Assembly: GCA_020072645.1 (NCBI GenBank)
Contig: JAIQGK010000016.1
Span: forward strand, 62,001 to 126,000
Source of the DNA: Terriglobia bacterium
Lineage (GTDB): Bacteria; Acidobacteriota; Terriglobia; Terriglobales; Acidobacteriaceae
Direction: 5' to 3'
Length of the DNA: 64,000 nucleotides
Shown here: positions 25,581 to 34,377 of the stretch, one piece after another
How the letters are laid out: every line of letters starts with the position of its first letter
Numbering within the stretch: the first letter of the stretch is position 1
Position numbers and translations under genes: made by a program
The notes under the pieces: generated by a model
The model's database searches: none
What the model was told of the DNA's origin: nothing
Seen by the model: the letters and a program-made list of their open reading frames with translations, nothing else

Positions 25581-26086
25581 CGCTTTACGGTTACTGGCCC
25601 GCAGCGCTCGTTCCATTCCGAGAGAGATACGGCGCCGATATCCGGTACCGGTTCGTGATCGATTCTGGCAATAAATTCCAATAAGTGGCCGTCAACATCT
25701 TGGAAGTAGATGGAAGCGGCAGGCATCCAGCCGAACACGCTCGGCTCATCGGTAATTTCACCAAAGAAGTTTCTCAGTTCGATTTTCTTCCTCTTGATGT
25801 TTTGGATTACGCCATTCATATCTTCCAGGCCCACAGCAAATGCAATGTGCTGCATTCGCACGATGTTGCTCGTTACATCCACAACCCACGGTGGCGCTTC
25901 CCATAAGCCCAGCATTGTGTTTTGGTCCTTTCCGATCCAATAAAACGCAGCGCGTCGCGCACGTTCATGGCGGCCCAATTCCAGACCGAGGACATCCTCA
26001 TAGAACCTCATGGACCTTTCCAGATCCAGGACGTGTAGATGCGCTTCGAAGAGTCCGCGCAGGGATGTTGCCGGTATTTTGCTCAT
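25577..26086 (-). CDS. VOC-family (glyoxalase/dioxygenase fold) protein
   Basis: A 169-residue protein with two beta-alpha-beta-beta-beta units. The first begins 'LFEAHLHVLDLERSMRFYEDVLGL', the second 'RMQHIAFAV', and it ends with the metal-site strand 'YFQDVDGHLLEFIAR'. The His and Glu ligands are in place, so it probably binds a divalent metal. Members act on glyoxals, antibiotics or aromatic diols; the substrate is not predictable. AAAGG lies before the chosen ATG at 26086. It lies 10 bases after the HAD gene. Confidence 0.85.
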   Translation of the reverse strand: MSKIPATSLRGLFEAHLHVLDLERSMRFYEDVLGLELGRHERARRAAFYWIGKDQNTMLGLWEAPPWVVDVTSNIVRMQHIAFAVGLEDMNGVIQNIKRKKIELRNFFGEITDEPSVFGWMPAASIYFQDVDGHLLEFIARIDHEPVPDIGAVSLSEWNERCGPVTVKR

Positions 26087-26096
26087 GAATAACCTT

Positions 26097-26879
26097 TTAC
26101 CCCGAAGTTGCGTTCGTGTGCAGGAATTGCACAAAGTCCAGCAAGCTCCCACCGGAGGCGTCGGGAACTGCGCCGAGCTCCTCGGTCGGCAGCTTCAATC
26201 GATTGACCCAGAACGTTGGGTACCCAAACAACTTGGCGCCTGCCGCGTCCCATCCGGCGAATGCCGCGAATAGGATCTGGTCGCGTTGAAGTCCCAGGGA
26301 TTCAATGCCCAATTGATAAGCGCGCGGATCAGGCTTGAACGTTCTTGCCTGATCGGTGCTGATAACCTCTTCAAATATGCCGGCTAAACCGGCGCTTCTA
26401 ATGTTGGCCTGAAGCATGTGCGGCGTGAGGTTCGAAAGGAGTGCCAGCCTGAGCCCCGATTTCTTGATGGCGCTGATGGCCGGCGATACGTCGGGCCAGG
26501 CTTTCAAATTTAGATAACCGCTCATCAGTTTTTCGCGCTTTTCAGCGCCCAGGTCCAGTCTTAGTTTATTGGCGGCGAAGACGAGAGCATCCTCTGTAAC
26601 TTGCCAGAAGTCCGCATATCGTTGTGCGACTGCGCGTAGCCACGTGTATTCGAACTGGCGCGTGCGCCACTCGTCGCTCAGCGCCATACCATTTCCGGGA
26701 AAAAGCTCCTCTGCCCGGGCGAAGACCGGCCTGGGATCAAAGATCGGGAACGCATCAAACGCAATGGCCTTGATCTTTGTTTTTGCAGCCTGGTCTCTAC
26801 CTGGATCACCGGACCGCGGCCCTAAAGCACAGGAGGCCAGGCCGGCGGCTGTGAGAGCCACAAACTCTCTTCGATTCAT
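26097..26879 (-). CDS. HAD-family (haloacid dehalogenase type II-like) protein with Tat/lipoprotein signal
   Basis: A 260-residue HAD hydrolase. Motif I is 'AIAFDAFPIFDP', motif II 'ALLSNLTPHML', motif III lysine in 'ARTFKPDPRAYQLG', and the last motif 'FAAFAGWDAAGAK', as in L-2-haloacid dehalogenases. Unusually, it begins with twin arginines (MNRREF), a short hydrophobic stretch and a lipobox-like L-A-S-C, which suggests Tat export and lipid anchoring of a normally cytoplasmic enzyme. It overlaps the DoxX gene by 4 bases (ATGA). Confidence 0.85.
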   Translation of the reverse strand: MNRREFVALTAAGLASCALGPRSGDPGRDQAAKTKIKAIAFDAFPIFDPRPVFARAEELFPGNGMALSDEWRTRQFEYTWLRAVAQRYADFWQVTEDALVFAANKLRLDLGAEKREKLMSGYLNLKAWPDVSPAISAIKKSGLRLALLSNLTPHMLQANIRSAGLAGIFEEVISTDQARTFKPDPRAYQLGIESLGLQRDQILFAAFAGWDAAGAKLFGYPTFWVNRLKLPTEELGAVPDASGGSLLDFVQFLHTNATSG

Positions 26880-27382
26880 AGGGCCCTCTTCTCATGAGTT
26901 GTGTCTAAGCCGGGTCTGTTAGCCTTGTTCCTCCCGAGGAATGCATCAACCGCTAGCGGTCCTGGCCCACCCAAAACCAACGCTACAAGAGCAGCGAGAT
27001 ATAAGAGATTGCATTCATAACCTGGAGGACCGAACTGGGCTCCCGTCTGCGTTACGGCAATCAATTTGATCGAGCTAAACCCGTACGGCAGATGGACGGT
27101 GAAAATTGCAACCAACAGAATCACCGCCAACGGTACGCTGAAAATTGTCACGAATGCGCCCGTTCCAATGGCTATGCCACCCAACAACTCGCTGAGTATT
27201 GTGACCCACGCCATCAGGTGAGGGGCAGGAACGCCAAGTGATTGCAATATGCCGGCAAATGAGCCGGGCCCCCTGGACAGCTTGGCAATGCCGTGAACTG
27301 CGAATCCGTATCCCACAATCAGGCGCAGCAGTAATGGCGCCCAACGCGCAAGACGCCACCTGTTTGACTGCTCAAACTGCAT
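26876..27382 (-). CDS. DoxX-family membrane protein
   Basis: A 168-residue inner-membrane protein with about four helices. The DoxX signature appears as 'LLLRLIVGYGFAVHGIAKL' near the start and 'ELLGGIAIGTGAF' in the second helix. Members act in redox or quinol-linked processes, mostly undefined. First gene of the DoxX-HAD-VOC-GNAT operon; it overlaps the HAD start. Confidence 0.85.
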   Translation of the reverse strand: MQFEQSNRWRLARWAPLLLRLIVGYGFAVHGIAKLSRGPGSFAGILQSLGVPAPHLMAWVTILSELLGGIAIGTGAFVTIFSVPLAVILLVAIFTVHLPYGFSSIKLIAVTQTGAQFGPPGYECNLLYLAALVALVLGGPGPLAVDAFLGRNKANRPGLDTTHEKRAL

Positions 27383-27409
27383 TCAAGACCTCCGTAAGAT
27401 CCGTAAATA

Positions 27410-27835
27410 TTAGCGTTCAAACAACTCAATCGTCTTTTGACGGTTATTGATCCGAATGCTGGCGAAGTTTGAGAGCACATCCTGCCCCAGCACTCCATCA
27501 GCTACCTTCAAAAGGGAATTACCAGTGAGGTCTGCTTTAATCACGAGAAGCAAAAATAAAGCGCTCCCCAACCTCAGGCTGCTTCTCTCCTTGACGTACG
27601 CATAACTACGCTGCCAAACGAGCATTTGTTGTTCGCGTGAGACCTGCGGGAAATTGATCATTGTCTGCTCTGCGCCGGTGTCAAAAACTAATGTCCGATC
27701 CTTACCGTCTATAGCCACAGTCACGAGAATCATCGAGTTCCGAGTGCGATAATGAAGAATATTGCTGGGCTGCTCGTGCGTTGAGGCAAATGCCGGTAGA
27801 ACAGAGCCGATCAGCAAAACCGTTAAAAAGCGCAT
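27410..27835 (-). CDS. Secreted retropepsin-like aspartyl protease domain protein
   Basis: A 141-residue protein with an N-terminal signal peptide (cleavage after 'PAFAS') and one retropepsin-like domain. The active-site motif is V-F-D-T-G-A, and 'VADGVLGQDVLSNF' matches the usual 'GILGxDxL' near the C-terminus. A single domain of this size would have to dimerise to work. Probably periplasmic. Own start ATG at 27835; no operon partner is clear. Confidence 0.78.
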   Translation of the reverse strand: MRFLTVLLIGSVLPAFASTHEQPSNILHYRTRNSMILVTVAIDGKDRTLVFDTGAEQTMINFPQVSREQQMLVWQRSYAYVKERSSLRLGSALFLLLVIKADLTGNSLLKVADGVLGQDVLSNFASIRINNRQKTIELFER

Positions 27836-27963
27836 GCGCAGAATCTCTCCGCAGCCTTTTGGCTGCTACTACAACATCGTGTGAGGTTCTCTGGGACGGC
27901 CTCAAGACTTAAACCAGCGCAGCCAGGAAGCCGTCCGTAGTCACCGCAGAACACCATTGCGAA

Positions 27964-28209
27964 TCAGCCGAATATTCCGTAGCCCGGGTAATTGTCATCC
28001 TGTTTCTGTTGGTCGCTCTTTTTTTTCATGTGCTTGTCTTTCTTTGTCTTTTTCGCGCAATGCTCGTCATCGGTTGTTTGAGATACACTCGCAGCCGGAG
28101 CAGGGCAAGCGGTCGCTTTTTCGTCTTTGCATGGCGCATTCGCACCAAATGCCAGGATGGAATTTGTCAGCATGGCTAAAGCAAAAATCCGAATGAACAA
28201 AGGTCTCAT
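27964..28209 (-). CDS. Hypothetical exported Cys/Lys-rich small protein
   Basis: An 81-residue protein with a signal peptide (cleavage near 'FGANA') and a mature part with three cysteines, a run of Lys/Asp/Gln, and a C-terminal 'NYPGYGIFG'. AAGGAG lies eight bases before the ATG, which makes it a convincing gene. No family recognised; it may be a periplasmic metal-binding or structural peptide. Confidence 0.65.
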   Translation of the reverse strand: MRPLFIRIFALAMLTNSILAFGANAPCKDEKATACPAPAASVSQTTDDEHCAKKTKKDKHMKKKSDQQKQDDNYPGYGIFG

Positions 28210-28379
28210 CGTATTTACTCCTTGAACGGGGCAGGGAATCCTGCCTCTGTTCATTGAGAATCCCTGCAACGCCTGCTTTATTCCAACCAGGGGACCTAAA
28301 AAATATTTTTGTGTGAGGGATGAAAATCAGGTGCGGGAGGCTTATAGCGTAAGGAGCCCTTCAGGACCCGAGTCGTGGT

Positions 28380-28952
28380 GTGAACGGAAATGATTTAATG
28401 GAGCTTGATGACGTCAAATTTGTCCGCGGCACGAGTTTAACAATGCCAAAGGACTGGACATTTGAATTTGAGGCTGTCGCTCTTCCGCACGCAGGAGGCC
28501 TGCTTCGCTACGCGCTACATCTCGAAGGAGAGAAGGCGAGAGCTGAAGATCTGGTCCAGGAGACGCTTCTTTCTGCATGGCGCCATTTCCATCAGTTCGA
28601 ACAAGGCACCAATTGCAAGGCTTGGTTGTTCCGAATTTTGAAGAACCTGCATTCCAAGCAAATGCGGCGAATGATCCGTAAACCGGAAGTGTCTCTCGAA
28701 GAGAACGCACCGCGGCTCGCCGCACCGGAGCGGATTTCCGCCAATCAGCAGGTGCGGGACGCATTTGCACGGCTCATTCCCGAGCACCAGGAGGTGCTGC
28801 AACTTGCGGCCGTTGAGGGCCTTGGAATCCGTGAAATGGCGGACGTGCTTCAGGTTCCTCAAGGGACCGTGATGTCACGTTTGAGCCGGGCGCGGGCCAG
28901 CCTTCGCAGCGTATTGCAGACACGCGCATTTGTCCGGAAGGAAGGCTTATGA
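28380..28952 (+). CDS. ECF-family RNA polymerase sigma factor
   Basis: A sigma-70 family factor of at most 190 residues. Region 2 is visible in '[20 protein letters not shown]' and '[19 protein letters not shown]'; region 4 in '[41 protein letters not shown]', the helix-turn-helix that binds -35. The start may be GTG 28380 or ATG 28398; the latter has GGAAA nearby. Its stop overlaps the start of an anti-sigma factor, so activity is controlled by that partner, and target genes are not evident. Confidence 0.9.
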   Translation: MNGNDLMELDDVKFVRGTSLTMPKDWTFEFEAVALPHAGGLLRYALHLEGEKARAEDLVQETLLSAWRHFHQFEQGTNCKAWLFRILKNLHSKQMRRMIRKPEVSLEENAPRLAAPERISANQQVRDAFARLIPEHQEVLQLAAVEGLGIREMADVLQVPQGTVMSRLSRARASLRSVLQTRAFVRKEGL

Positions 28953-29704
28953 ATTGCGAAAGTGTTCAAGACTTGCTGCCACTTTACCTTTCAGGGGAGC
29001 TAACCGGAGAAGGATTGGCTGCCGTGCAGCATCACATCAAAGCATGTGAGGCTTGCGCGCAGTCGGCAATTGCAGATCGCCAACTGGACGACATGTTACG
29101 GACAGCAATGCTGGAACATAGCCCGGACGTTTCAGCCGTCCTTCAGCGGGTCCATGGAGAGATGGCGAGTTCCGGGTGGAAGAGAATGCTGCATGTTCGT
29201 TCATTGCGCTTTGCTGCATTGGCCGCAATGGTTGTTCTGGTGGCTGTTCTCGGCGTCTCAAGCTTTCGGGCGCATCAGGTGCAAAGAACAATAGCCCTGG
29301 CTGCAGCTAGTGATCACTACAGCGACCTGGTGCTGTTGCGACATCCTGATTGGGCCTACCAGCCTGAGGATGTTGCCCGGTTCATGCTGGAAGAATTTTC
29401 ACGGCAGGATTTGCTCGCTGCGATTACGCCCAAGGGAGCCGTGTTTGAAAAGGTCCGCTTGTGTAACCTGGGCGGAGCGCAGTATGCGCATTTCGTTTTC
29501 AGAACCGGACCGACCGAGACATCCGTTTTTCTGATTCCAAACGGCCAAGCCACAAACAGACATGATTCAATTCATTTGGCTGATGCCGGCCACGGTTTAG
29601 AGGCTTCGGGCTTCTCTTCTACACATATGAGCGGAGTGGTTGTCGGCAACAGGGGGCAAGTGCAGACGCAGGAGATCGCGAACCGACTGGGAGGAGTGTT
29701 CTAA
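28949..29704 (+). CDS. Membrane anti-sigma factor with zinc-finger domain
   Basis: A 251-residue single-pass membrane protein. Residues 3-40 form a zf-HC2 (anti-sigma zinc finger) with H-x3-C-x2-C in '[13 protein letters not shown]'; a membrane helix lies at about 88-107 ('[17 protein letters not shown]'); the remaining 140 residues are outside the cytoplasm and match no sensor domain I know. It overlaps the sigma factor by 4 bases and would hold it inactive until a signal arrives. Confidence 0.85.
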   Translation: MNCESVQDLLPLYLSGELTGEGLAAVQHHIKACEACAQSAIADRQLDDMLRTAMLEHSPDVSAVLQRVHGEMASSGWKRMLHVRSLRFAALAAMVVLVAVLGVSSFRAHQVQRTIALAAASDHYSDLVLLRHPDWAYQPEDVARFMLEEFSRQDLLAAITPKGAVFEKVRLCNLGGAQYAHFVFRTGPTETSVFLIPNGQATNRHDSIHLADAGHGLEASGFSSTHMSGVVVGNRGQVQTQEIANRLGGVF

Positions 29705-29710
29705 GAAGAA

Positions 29711-29773
29711 GCAGGAGATCAAGTATTGCCTGCGGAAGCTGGGCTCAATCTGAAGGTGAAAGAGACGCAGTGA
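29711..29773 (+). pseudogene. Duplicated 3' fragment of the 2Fe-2S protein gene
   Basis: These 63 bases repeat the last codons and stop of the ferredoxin-like gene (24937-25003) with about eight differences. The part matches 'QEIKYCLRK' and 'KVKET'. One deletion breaks the frame. It lies directly after the anti-sigma gene stop and marks an old duplication or transposition. Confidence 0.7.
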
Positions 29774-30317
29774 TCACGGCTGAAACCCAGAAAACCCCAA
29801 ACAAAATCAAAGCACCCCGGCAGCAAAGAAGCTACACACCAGAAGTTTTTGTGTTGAAAGCTGGTGAAACGCGAGGCTTTGACAGCTACAAATCTGGCTG
29901 CAGCCGCCATTCATGCCAGCGCGCCCGCTTTCGAATCGCAGTCGATTCAAGGCGTTTAGATGACTCGTCGGAGGTAGACCCTCTGGGTTTGCATCAGATG
30001 CTCGGGCACACATCGGCAAATTGCAGGCTTGATCCTTTCTTCAATTTTACGGGGAGTTTAGAAAGTTCTTATGTAGAGGCAAAGATACAGTACAAAGCCT
30101 GGTACTCGAGATTAGGGCAAACATACAAGCATGACTTTGTAGAAACCATGTTGATCAAGCGATGTTAGAGTGCAAAATACTGCACATAGCTTAAGACAAT
30201 CTAGCTATAAACTACCGTTACGATGAGATCTGTATCTAATATTGAAAACTTAGCAATCTAGGAGAAGAATGACGGGCTGCTATTCAATTAGGCTTTGCCA
30301 GACACGAGGGGGGAGTT
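29774..30317. other. Gap without a supported gene
   Basis: A frame of 132 codons is open here on the plus strand (29770-30168) but has no ribosome site, no recognisable domain and a random-looking composition, so it is not called. AT content rises toward 30318, where the promoter of the next gene must lie. Confidence 0.4.
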
Positions 30318-31100
30318 ATGGTAAAAAAGCCGCACAATCCAGCACTGATCGATGCAGCAATGATGGATGGTCACAATAATCTTCGATTTCCAGGACCGGG
30401 CATCGACATAATCCACCACGAGGTTGCAGTAAACCTATTTCAAGTCGTGGACGGGGAAGAAGTTCTCCTTGAGACACTCAACTTTCAAGGACGCATGCTG
30501 ATCGAAAGAGGAAAGGCTTATACAAATTCAAACGGATTCCGTCAGATCGATTTTATTGCCCTGGCGTGGACAGCCACCGCGTGGTCCAAGTCCCTGAAAC
30601 AGGATATCTTGTATATTCTGTCCCAAGACGTGGAGCAGCCGATCAGTAATATCATTGCAGAAACAAAAGGAAAGGACTTTCCCGCCACCATCCAGTTTGA
30701 TCTGATTTTTGACGTGCGGGTAAACAATAAGACCATCATCACTCAACATAAGGGGCGGCCCAAGGGACACAAGTTTCTTACTATTCCACCTGCGGTCGAT
30801 ACCCGGACCGAGTTGTCGCCGACGGTATCGCTCTTCGGTACGGACGACATCATGGACGTTGGAGTCGCAGCAAACGAGAAGGGCGAGGTGATATTCAGGC
30901 ACAATCCATCGAAATCCTTCTTTAGAGATGAGGGTGGCATGGTCCAATTGAGGGTGTTACCCATTGACTGCCACGACAAGGCTGGAAGCACGCTGGTGTC
31001 CTTTGCCGAAATAAGTTTACCAAGCCAGCTTAAACAGGTGCCAAGGCACCTTTTCAACCAGGTTCCTGTCCTCCAAAACAACAGACTTAAGAAGGGGTGA
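30318..31100 (+). CDS. Conserved-looking hypothetical protein
   Basis: A 260-residue soluble protein of unknown function. It has no signal peptide or membrane segment. Alternating hydrophobic strands ('HEVAVNLFQVVDGEEVLLETLNF', 'IDFIALAWTATAW', 'IQFDLIFDVRV') suggest a beta-rich fold. GGGGGGAG directly before the ATG is a strong ribosome site. Base composition is lower in GC than neighbouring core genes, and the next gene, a P450, stands apart too, so both may have been acquired. Confidence 0.65.
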   Translation: MVKKPHNPALIDAAMMDGHNNLRFPGPGIDIIHHEVAVNLFQVVDGEEVLLETLNFQGRMLIERGKAYTNSNGFRQIDFIALAWTATAWSKSLKQDILYILSQDVEQPISNIIAETKGKDFPATIQFDLIFDVRVNNKTIITQHKGRPKGHKFLTIPPAVDTRTELSPTVSLFGTDDIMDVGVAANEKGEVIFRHNPSKSFFRDEGGMVQLRVLPIDCHDKAGSTLVSFAEISLPSQLKQVPRHLFNQVPVLQNNRLKKG

Positions 31101-31396
31101 CTGAACTTGCCCTAAGTTGGGTTGAGACCCATAGCGAGATATTCGGCCAAAGCTGCAGAGGTGACAACACGACTGATCTCGCGCATTGTCCCGCCCGAGG
31201 CCATGCTTGGTGACATCTGGCGGTGGATGGGTTCGTGGTGGTAACCGTAACGTCGTCACGGATGTCTTGCGCCAGTGTGACGCGCGTGATGCTCGCACCG
31301 ACGAACAGTTGGTTTAACGGGAAAACCGGTTCGTGTCCGGGTTCTTGAACCCCGCGAGTCTGCACCGTTAACCAGGGGAACACCTCGACAAGCCGA
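31101..31396. other. Gap before the P450 gene
   Basis: About 300 bases with no supported gene on either strand and no clear promoter. Long shadow frames on the minus strand have no ribosome site. Confidence 0.4.
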
Positions 31397-32860
31397 ATGC
31401 TCGTAACCATCGGCATGATGACAAAAGACTGCCAACCCTCAATCGGTGGGACACAGCCGGCGTCGCCCGGACAAGTTCCCCTCTGCTCCGCGAACCCACC
31501 AGGACCGCGCGGCCTGCCTCTCCTCGGCAGTCTTCTAGATGTCAAGCGAGATCGCCTGGGCTTTCTGGCCACACTGAGGGAAGAGTTCGGAGACATCGTT
31601 ATGTTCCGCATGGGTCATAAACCCGTGTACTTTATAAATTGCCCAGACGGTGTCAGACGGGTTTTACGTGATAACCATCGCAATTATAAGAAGGGCGTGG
31701 GACTTACTCATGCTAAACAGCTCATCGGGGATGGGCTCCTAACTAGCGAAGGTGCGCTGTGGCAACGTCAGCGACGGATGGCCCGATCGGCCTTTGAGCA
31801 AGGTGCCGTGTGCGCCTATGCACCGGCGGTAAACGCAGCCGTCCAAGCGATGTGTGTTCGGTGGGACGCATCGCGGGAGCGTAATACCGGCATAAGGATC
31901 TTTTCTGAAATGTCGCGACTTACGTTGGACATCCTAGTCAGATGCCTTGGCGGTGCTGACTTTGCGTATCGAGCCGAGACGGTTGAGACGGCATTCCGCG
32001 TCGCCACTGAGCATGCGATGCATCGTATGACAGCTTTATTCGAGTGCACGGCGCGATTGCCTACGCCACGGAACCGGCGCTTTGTGAGAGCATTGCGTGA
32101 TTTGGAGGAAGTCGTCCATGGTCTAATCGCCAACCGGCGATGCTCCAGCGACAAGCCGCCTGATTTGCTTTCGACGCTACTTCGCGCACGTGATGAAAAC
32201 GGGGCGGAAATGGGCGACAGGCAGATCCGCGACGAGATAATGACTATTCTGCTCGCCGGTCATGAGACGACGGCATGTACCCTGGGGTGGTTTTGGTATT
32301 TGCTCGCAAAGAACCCGGACACAAGAAGGAAAGTGAGAGAAGAATGTGACCTCACCGGGCCAGGATGCCCGGTCGTCGCCGATCTTTCCAAATGTACCTA
32401 CACGAATCTTGCGCTACGAGAGACCATGCGCCTCTACCCCGCCGTATGGCTTATACCGAGGAAGTCGATTGAAGCGGATGTCGTTGCGAAATTCGTGATT
32501 CCGGCACGCTCCGATGTAATAATTAGCCCATACGTCTTGCACCGGCATCCGATGCACTGGCACCGGCCTGATGAGTTTGCGCCAGAACGTTTTCAGCCCA
32601 CGGTAGCCGAGAGGCGTGATCCGCATGTTTACATCCCATTCGGTATAGGACCGCGGGCGTGCGTCGGGCAAAGTATGGGTCTGCTTGAGGCACAACTGAT
32701 CATCCTATCGGTGACGCGGAAGTATCGGCTCACTCTCGAGGACGACTGTAGAATCGAGCCGATTCCCCAGCTAACCCTTCGTCCTGCAACTGACTTGATA
32801 ATGGGATTGGAACTTGAAGAGCCTCAAGACGGTTCGATGAAGTCGTCGCCCAAGGCGTAA
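31397..32860 (+). CDS. Cytochrome P450
   Basis: A 487-residue soluble P450 mono-oxygenase. The I-helix oxygen motif is A-G-H-E-T-T, the K-helix E-x-x-R is in 'ALRETMRLYP', the PERF-like motif is 'PDEFAPERFQP', and the haem-binding loop is F-G-I-G-P-R-A-C-V-G with the axial Cys. The 'PPGPRGLPLLGSLLDV' start resembles CYP102/CYP4-like fatty-acid hydroxylases and bacterial homologues. No ferredoxin or reductase lies beside it. No good ribosome site is seen, so the start (31397, or ATG at 31415/31418) is uncertain. Substrate unknown. Confidence 0.9.
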   Translation: MLVTIGMMTKDCQPSIGGTQPASPGQVPLCSANPPGPRGLPLLGSLLDVKRDRLGFLATLREEFGDIVMFRMGHKPVYFINCPDGVRRVLRDNHRNYKKGVGLTHAKQLIGDGLLTSEGALWQRQRRMARSAFEQGAVCAYAPAVNAAVQAMCVRWDASRERNTGIRIFSEMSRLTLDILVRCLGGADFAYRAETVETAFRVATEHAMHRMTALFECTARLPTPRNRRFVRALRDLEEVVHGLIANRRCSSDKPPDLLSTLLRARDENGAEMGDRQIRDEIMTILLAGHETTACTLGWFWYLLAKNPDTRRKVREECDLTGPGCPVVADLSKCTYTNLALRETMRLYPAVWLIPRKSIEADVVAKFVIPARSDVIISPYVLHRHPMHWHRPDEFAPERFQPTVAERRDPHVYIPFGIGPRACVGQSMGLLEAQLIILSVTRKYRLTLEDDCRIEPIPQLTLRPATDLIMGLELEEPQDGSMKSSPKA

Positions 32861-33301
32861 GAAATCGATTCGCATCGTGGAGGCCTCGCGTTGCATCACT
32901 CGTATCAAGCAAGCAATAGTCAGTGACTCCATTCCACGGTTCAGCATCGTAGCCACCAACGGGAACCGCAAGCCTTACCAGCGAGCGGTCAGAAATTGGT
33001 CATCCGGCAGTGTTTTGCTTTCTCAACTGGACTTCGATCTTGTGGTTCAAGCGTTGAGATTCCTAGTCACGTCGCAATTTAACACGAGGCCATCCGAAAA
33101 TCAGCTTATTCATGAAGCAATTACTATCAGAACATTTTTGGCTTGGATGTAGAAACAGGCGAGTTCTATAAAGTTCAATAGGCTTTTGACTCTGGTTCGG
33201 GACCAGGTTCTTTACCCGGCGCATCTCACGGAACCCTTTGAATTCGTGTGCCATAAAATTTTGTAACGATAGGGACCTCTCGGCTGCGCTCGGGGCAAAA
33301 A
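32861..33301. other. Gap without a supported gene
   Basis: Nothing convincing in either strand; short frames lack ribosome sites. It separates the P450 from the convergent end of the Tol-Pal operon. Confidence 0.4.
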
Positions 33302-34201
33302 TTAGCGGTGGCTGGGCGAGGGGCGGGCAGGTTTTTTGGAGGCCCCGCCGGCGGCCCCCAGCTTTGTAAGACGGTCCCGGGCCTGCAAGGCCTCCGGGCT
33401 TTTTGGATAGCGGCTGATCAGGCTGCGCAACTCCTGCACTCCAGCATCGCGCTGGCCAAGCTCCAACAAAGCATAAGCTTTTTTCAACTGGGCTGCGGCG
33501 GTTTTGTTGCCTCCGGGATATTGGTCCAAAACTTTGTTATACGCCTGCACGGCGCCGGCATAGTTTCCCTGGCGATAAGATATTTCTCCGAGGTAAAACT
33601 GCGCGTTGCCAGCGAGATCTGTATTGCCATAGACCTGCAGATACTGCGCGAACTCCTGTGATGCCAGATCGTTTTTGTTGGCGTTGTAATCGCGCAGGCC
33701 ATCGTTATAAAGCTGGTCTGCGGGCGGAGCCTGCGGCACATTGTTGGCCGCGCCACTGGGACCGCCGGGCTGCGAGCCTGAGGGCGGAGCGGTAATATTT
33801 TGCTGCGCCGTCTGCATATCGTCGAGCTGCTTGCTCACTTTGGCGAGACGCGCTTTCAATTCGTCCACGGCATCATGCAGTGCCTGCACCTGCCCGGAAA
33901 TCTGGTCGACCTTGCTGCCCGCGTCGGTGGTCTGCTGTCCCAGCGTTCTCTGCAGATTCTGGACAGCCGATCCCATCTTGTTCACGTTATCAGTCTGCTG
34001 TGTGAGCAGATCTTTCATCACGCCCATGCGCTCATCGAACGACTGCTGCATGCGAGACATATTGTCTTGCATGAGCTGGAGCTGCGTCTGGATCTGGATA
34101 AGCTGTGATTTGGTGTCCGCGGCGGAAGCAGTGTGGCTGGCGCACAGTGCAAACAGCAGCACAGCCAGCACAACGGCGAAACTTTGTTTCTTCATAGGCA
34201 T
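33302..34201 (-). CDS. cpoB: Tol-Pal system protein CpoB/YbgF-like
   Basis: A 299-residue periplasmic protein. A signal peptide (cleavage after 'ASHTASA') is followed by a long coiled coil (30-145), a Pro/Gly linker, and a C-terminal TPR block (165-285) with 'YNDGLRDYNANKNDLASQEF' and 'GEISYRQGNYAGAVQAYNKVL'. In E. coli CpoB links outer-membrane constriction by Tol-Pal to septal peptidoglycan synthesis. It is the last gene of the minus-strand tol operon, 170 bases after pal. AAAGAG precedes the start. Confidence 0.85.
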   Translation of the reverse strand: MPMKKQSFAVVLAVLLFALCASHTASAADTKSQLIQIQTQLQLMQDNMSRMQQSFDERMGVMKDLLTQQTDNVNKMGSAVQNLQRTLGQQTTDAGSKVDQISGQVQALHDAVDELKARLAKVSKQLDDMQTAQQNITAPPSGSQPGGPSGAANNVPQAPPADQLYNDGLRDYNANKNDLASQEFAQYLQVYGNTDLAGNAQFYLGEISYRQGNYAGAVQAYNKVLDQYPGGNKTAAAQLKKAYALLELGQRDAGVQELRSLISRYPKSPEALQARDRLTKLGAAGGASKKPARPSPSHR

Positions 34202-34341
34202 TTAACTCTTTAGATGCAGAATAGCTGGTTGATCCTGCAAAGATTTTTCTTTTTCTCGTGACGAGGAATCGCGTCCTCTAAGTGTGCACCGGAATCAGGG
34301 CTTGCGGAAACCAAACCTTGGGCGCGAACCAAACTTGATAA

Positions 34342-34377
34342 GCCGGACGAGCTTTGGCCCGTCCGGCCCTTTTGTTT
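34342..34377. terminator. GC-rich stem-loop between pal and cpoB
   Basis: GCCGGACG pairs with CGTCCGGC across a 10-base loop. Only the plus-strand side has a T tract (CCTTTTGTTT), yet both flanking genes are on the minus strand, where it would act as a weak terminator or a processing stem that lowers cpoB expression. Confidence 0.4.

Noticed and set aside
29770-30168. A 132-codon plus-strand frame
   Set aside because: No ribosome site, no recognisable domain, random composition, and its start lies in the decayed copy of the 2Fe-2S gene.
31087-31611. A 174-codon minus-strand frame
   Set aside because: Arg/Pro-rich shadow of the P450 start and its leader.
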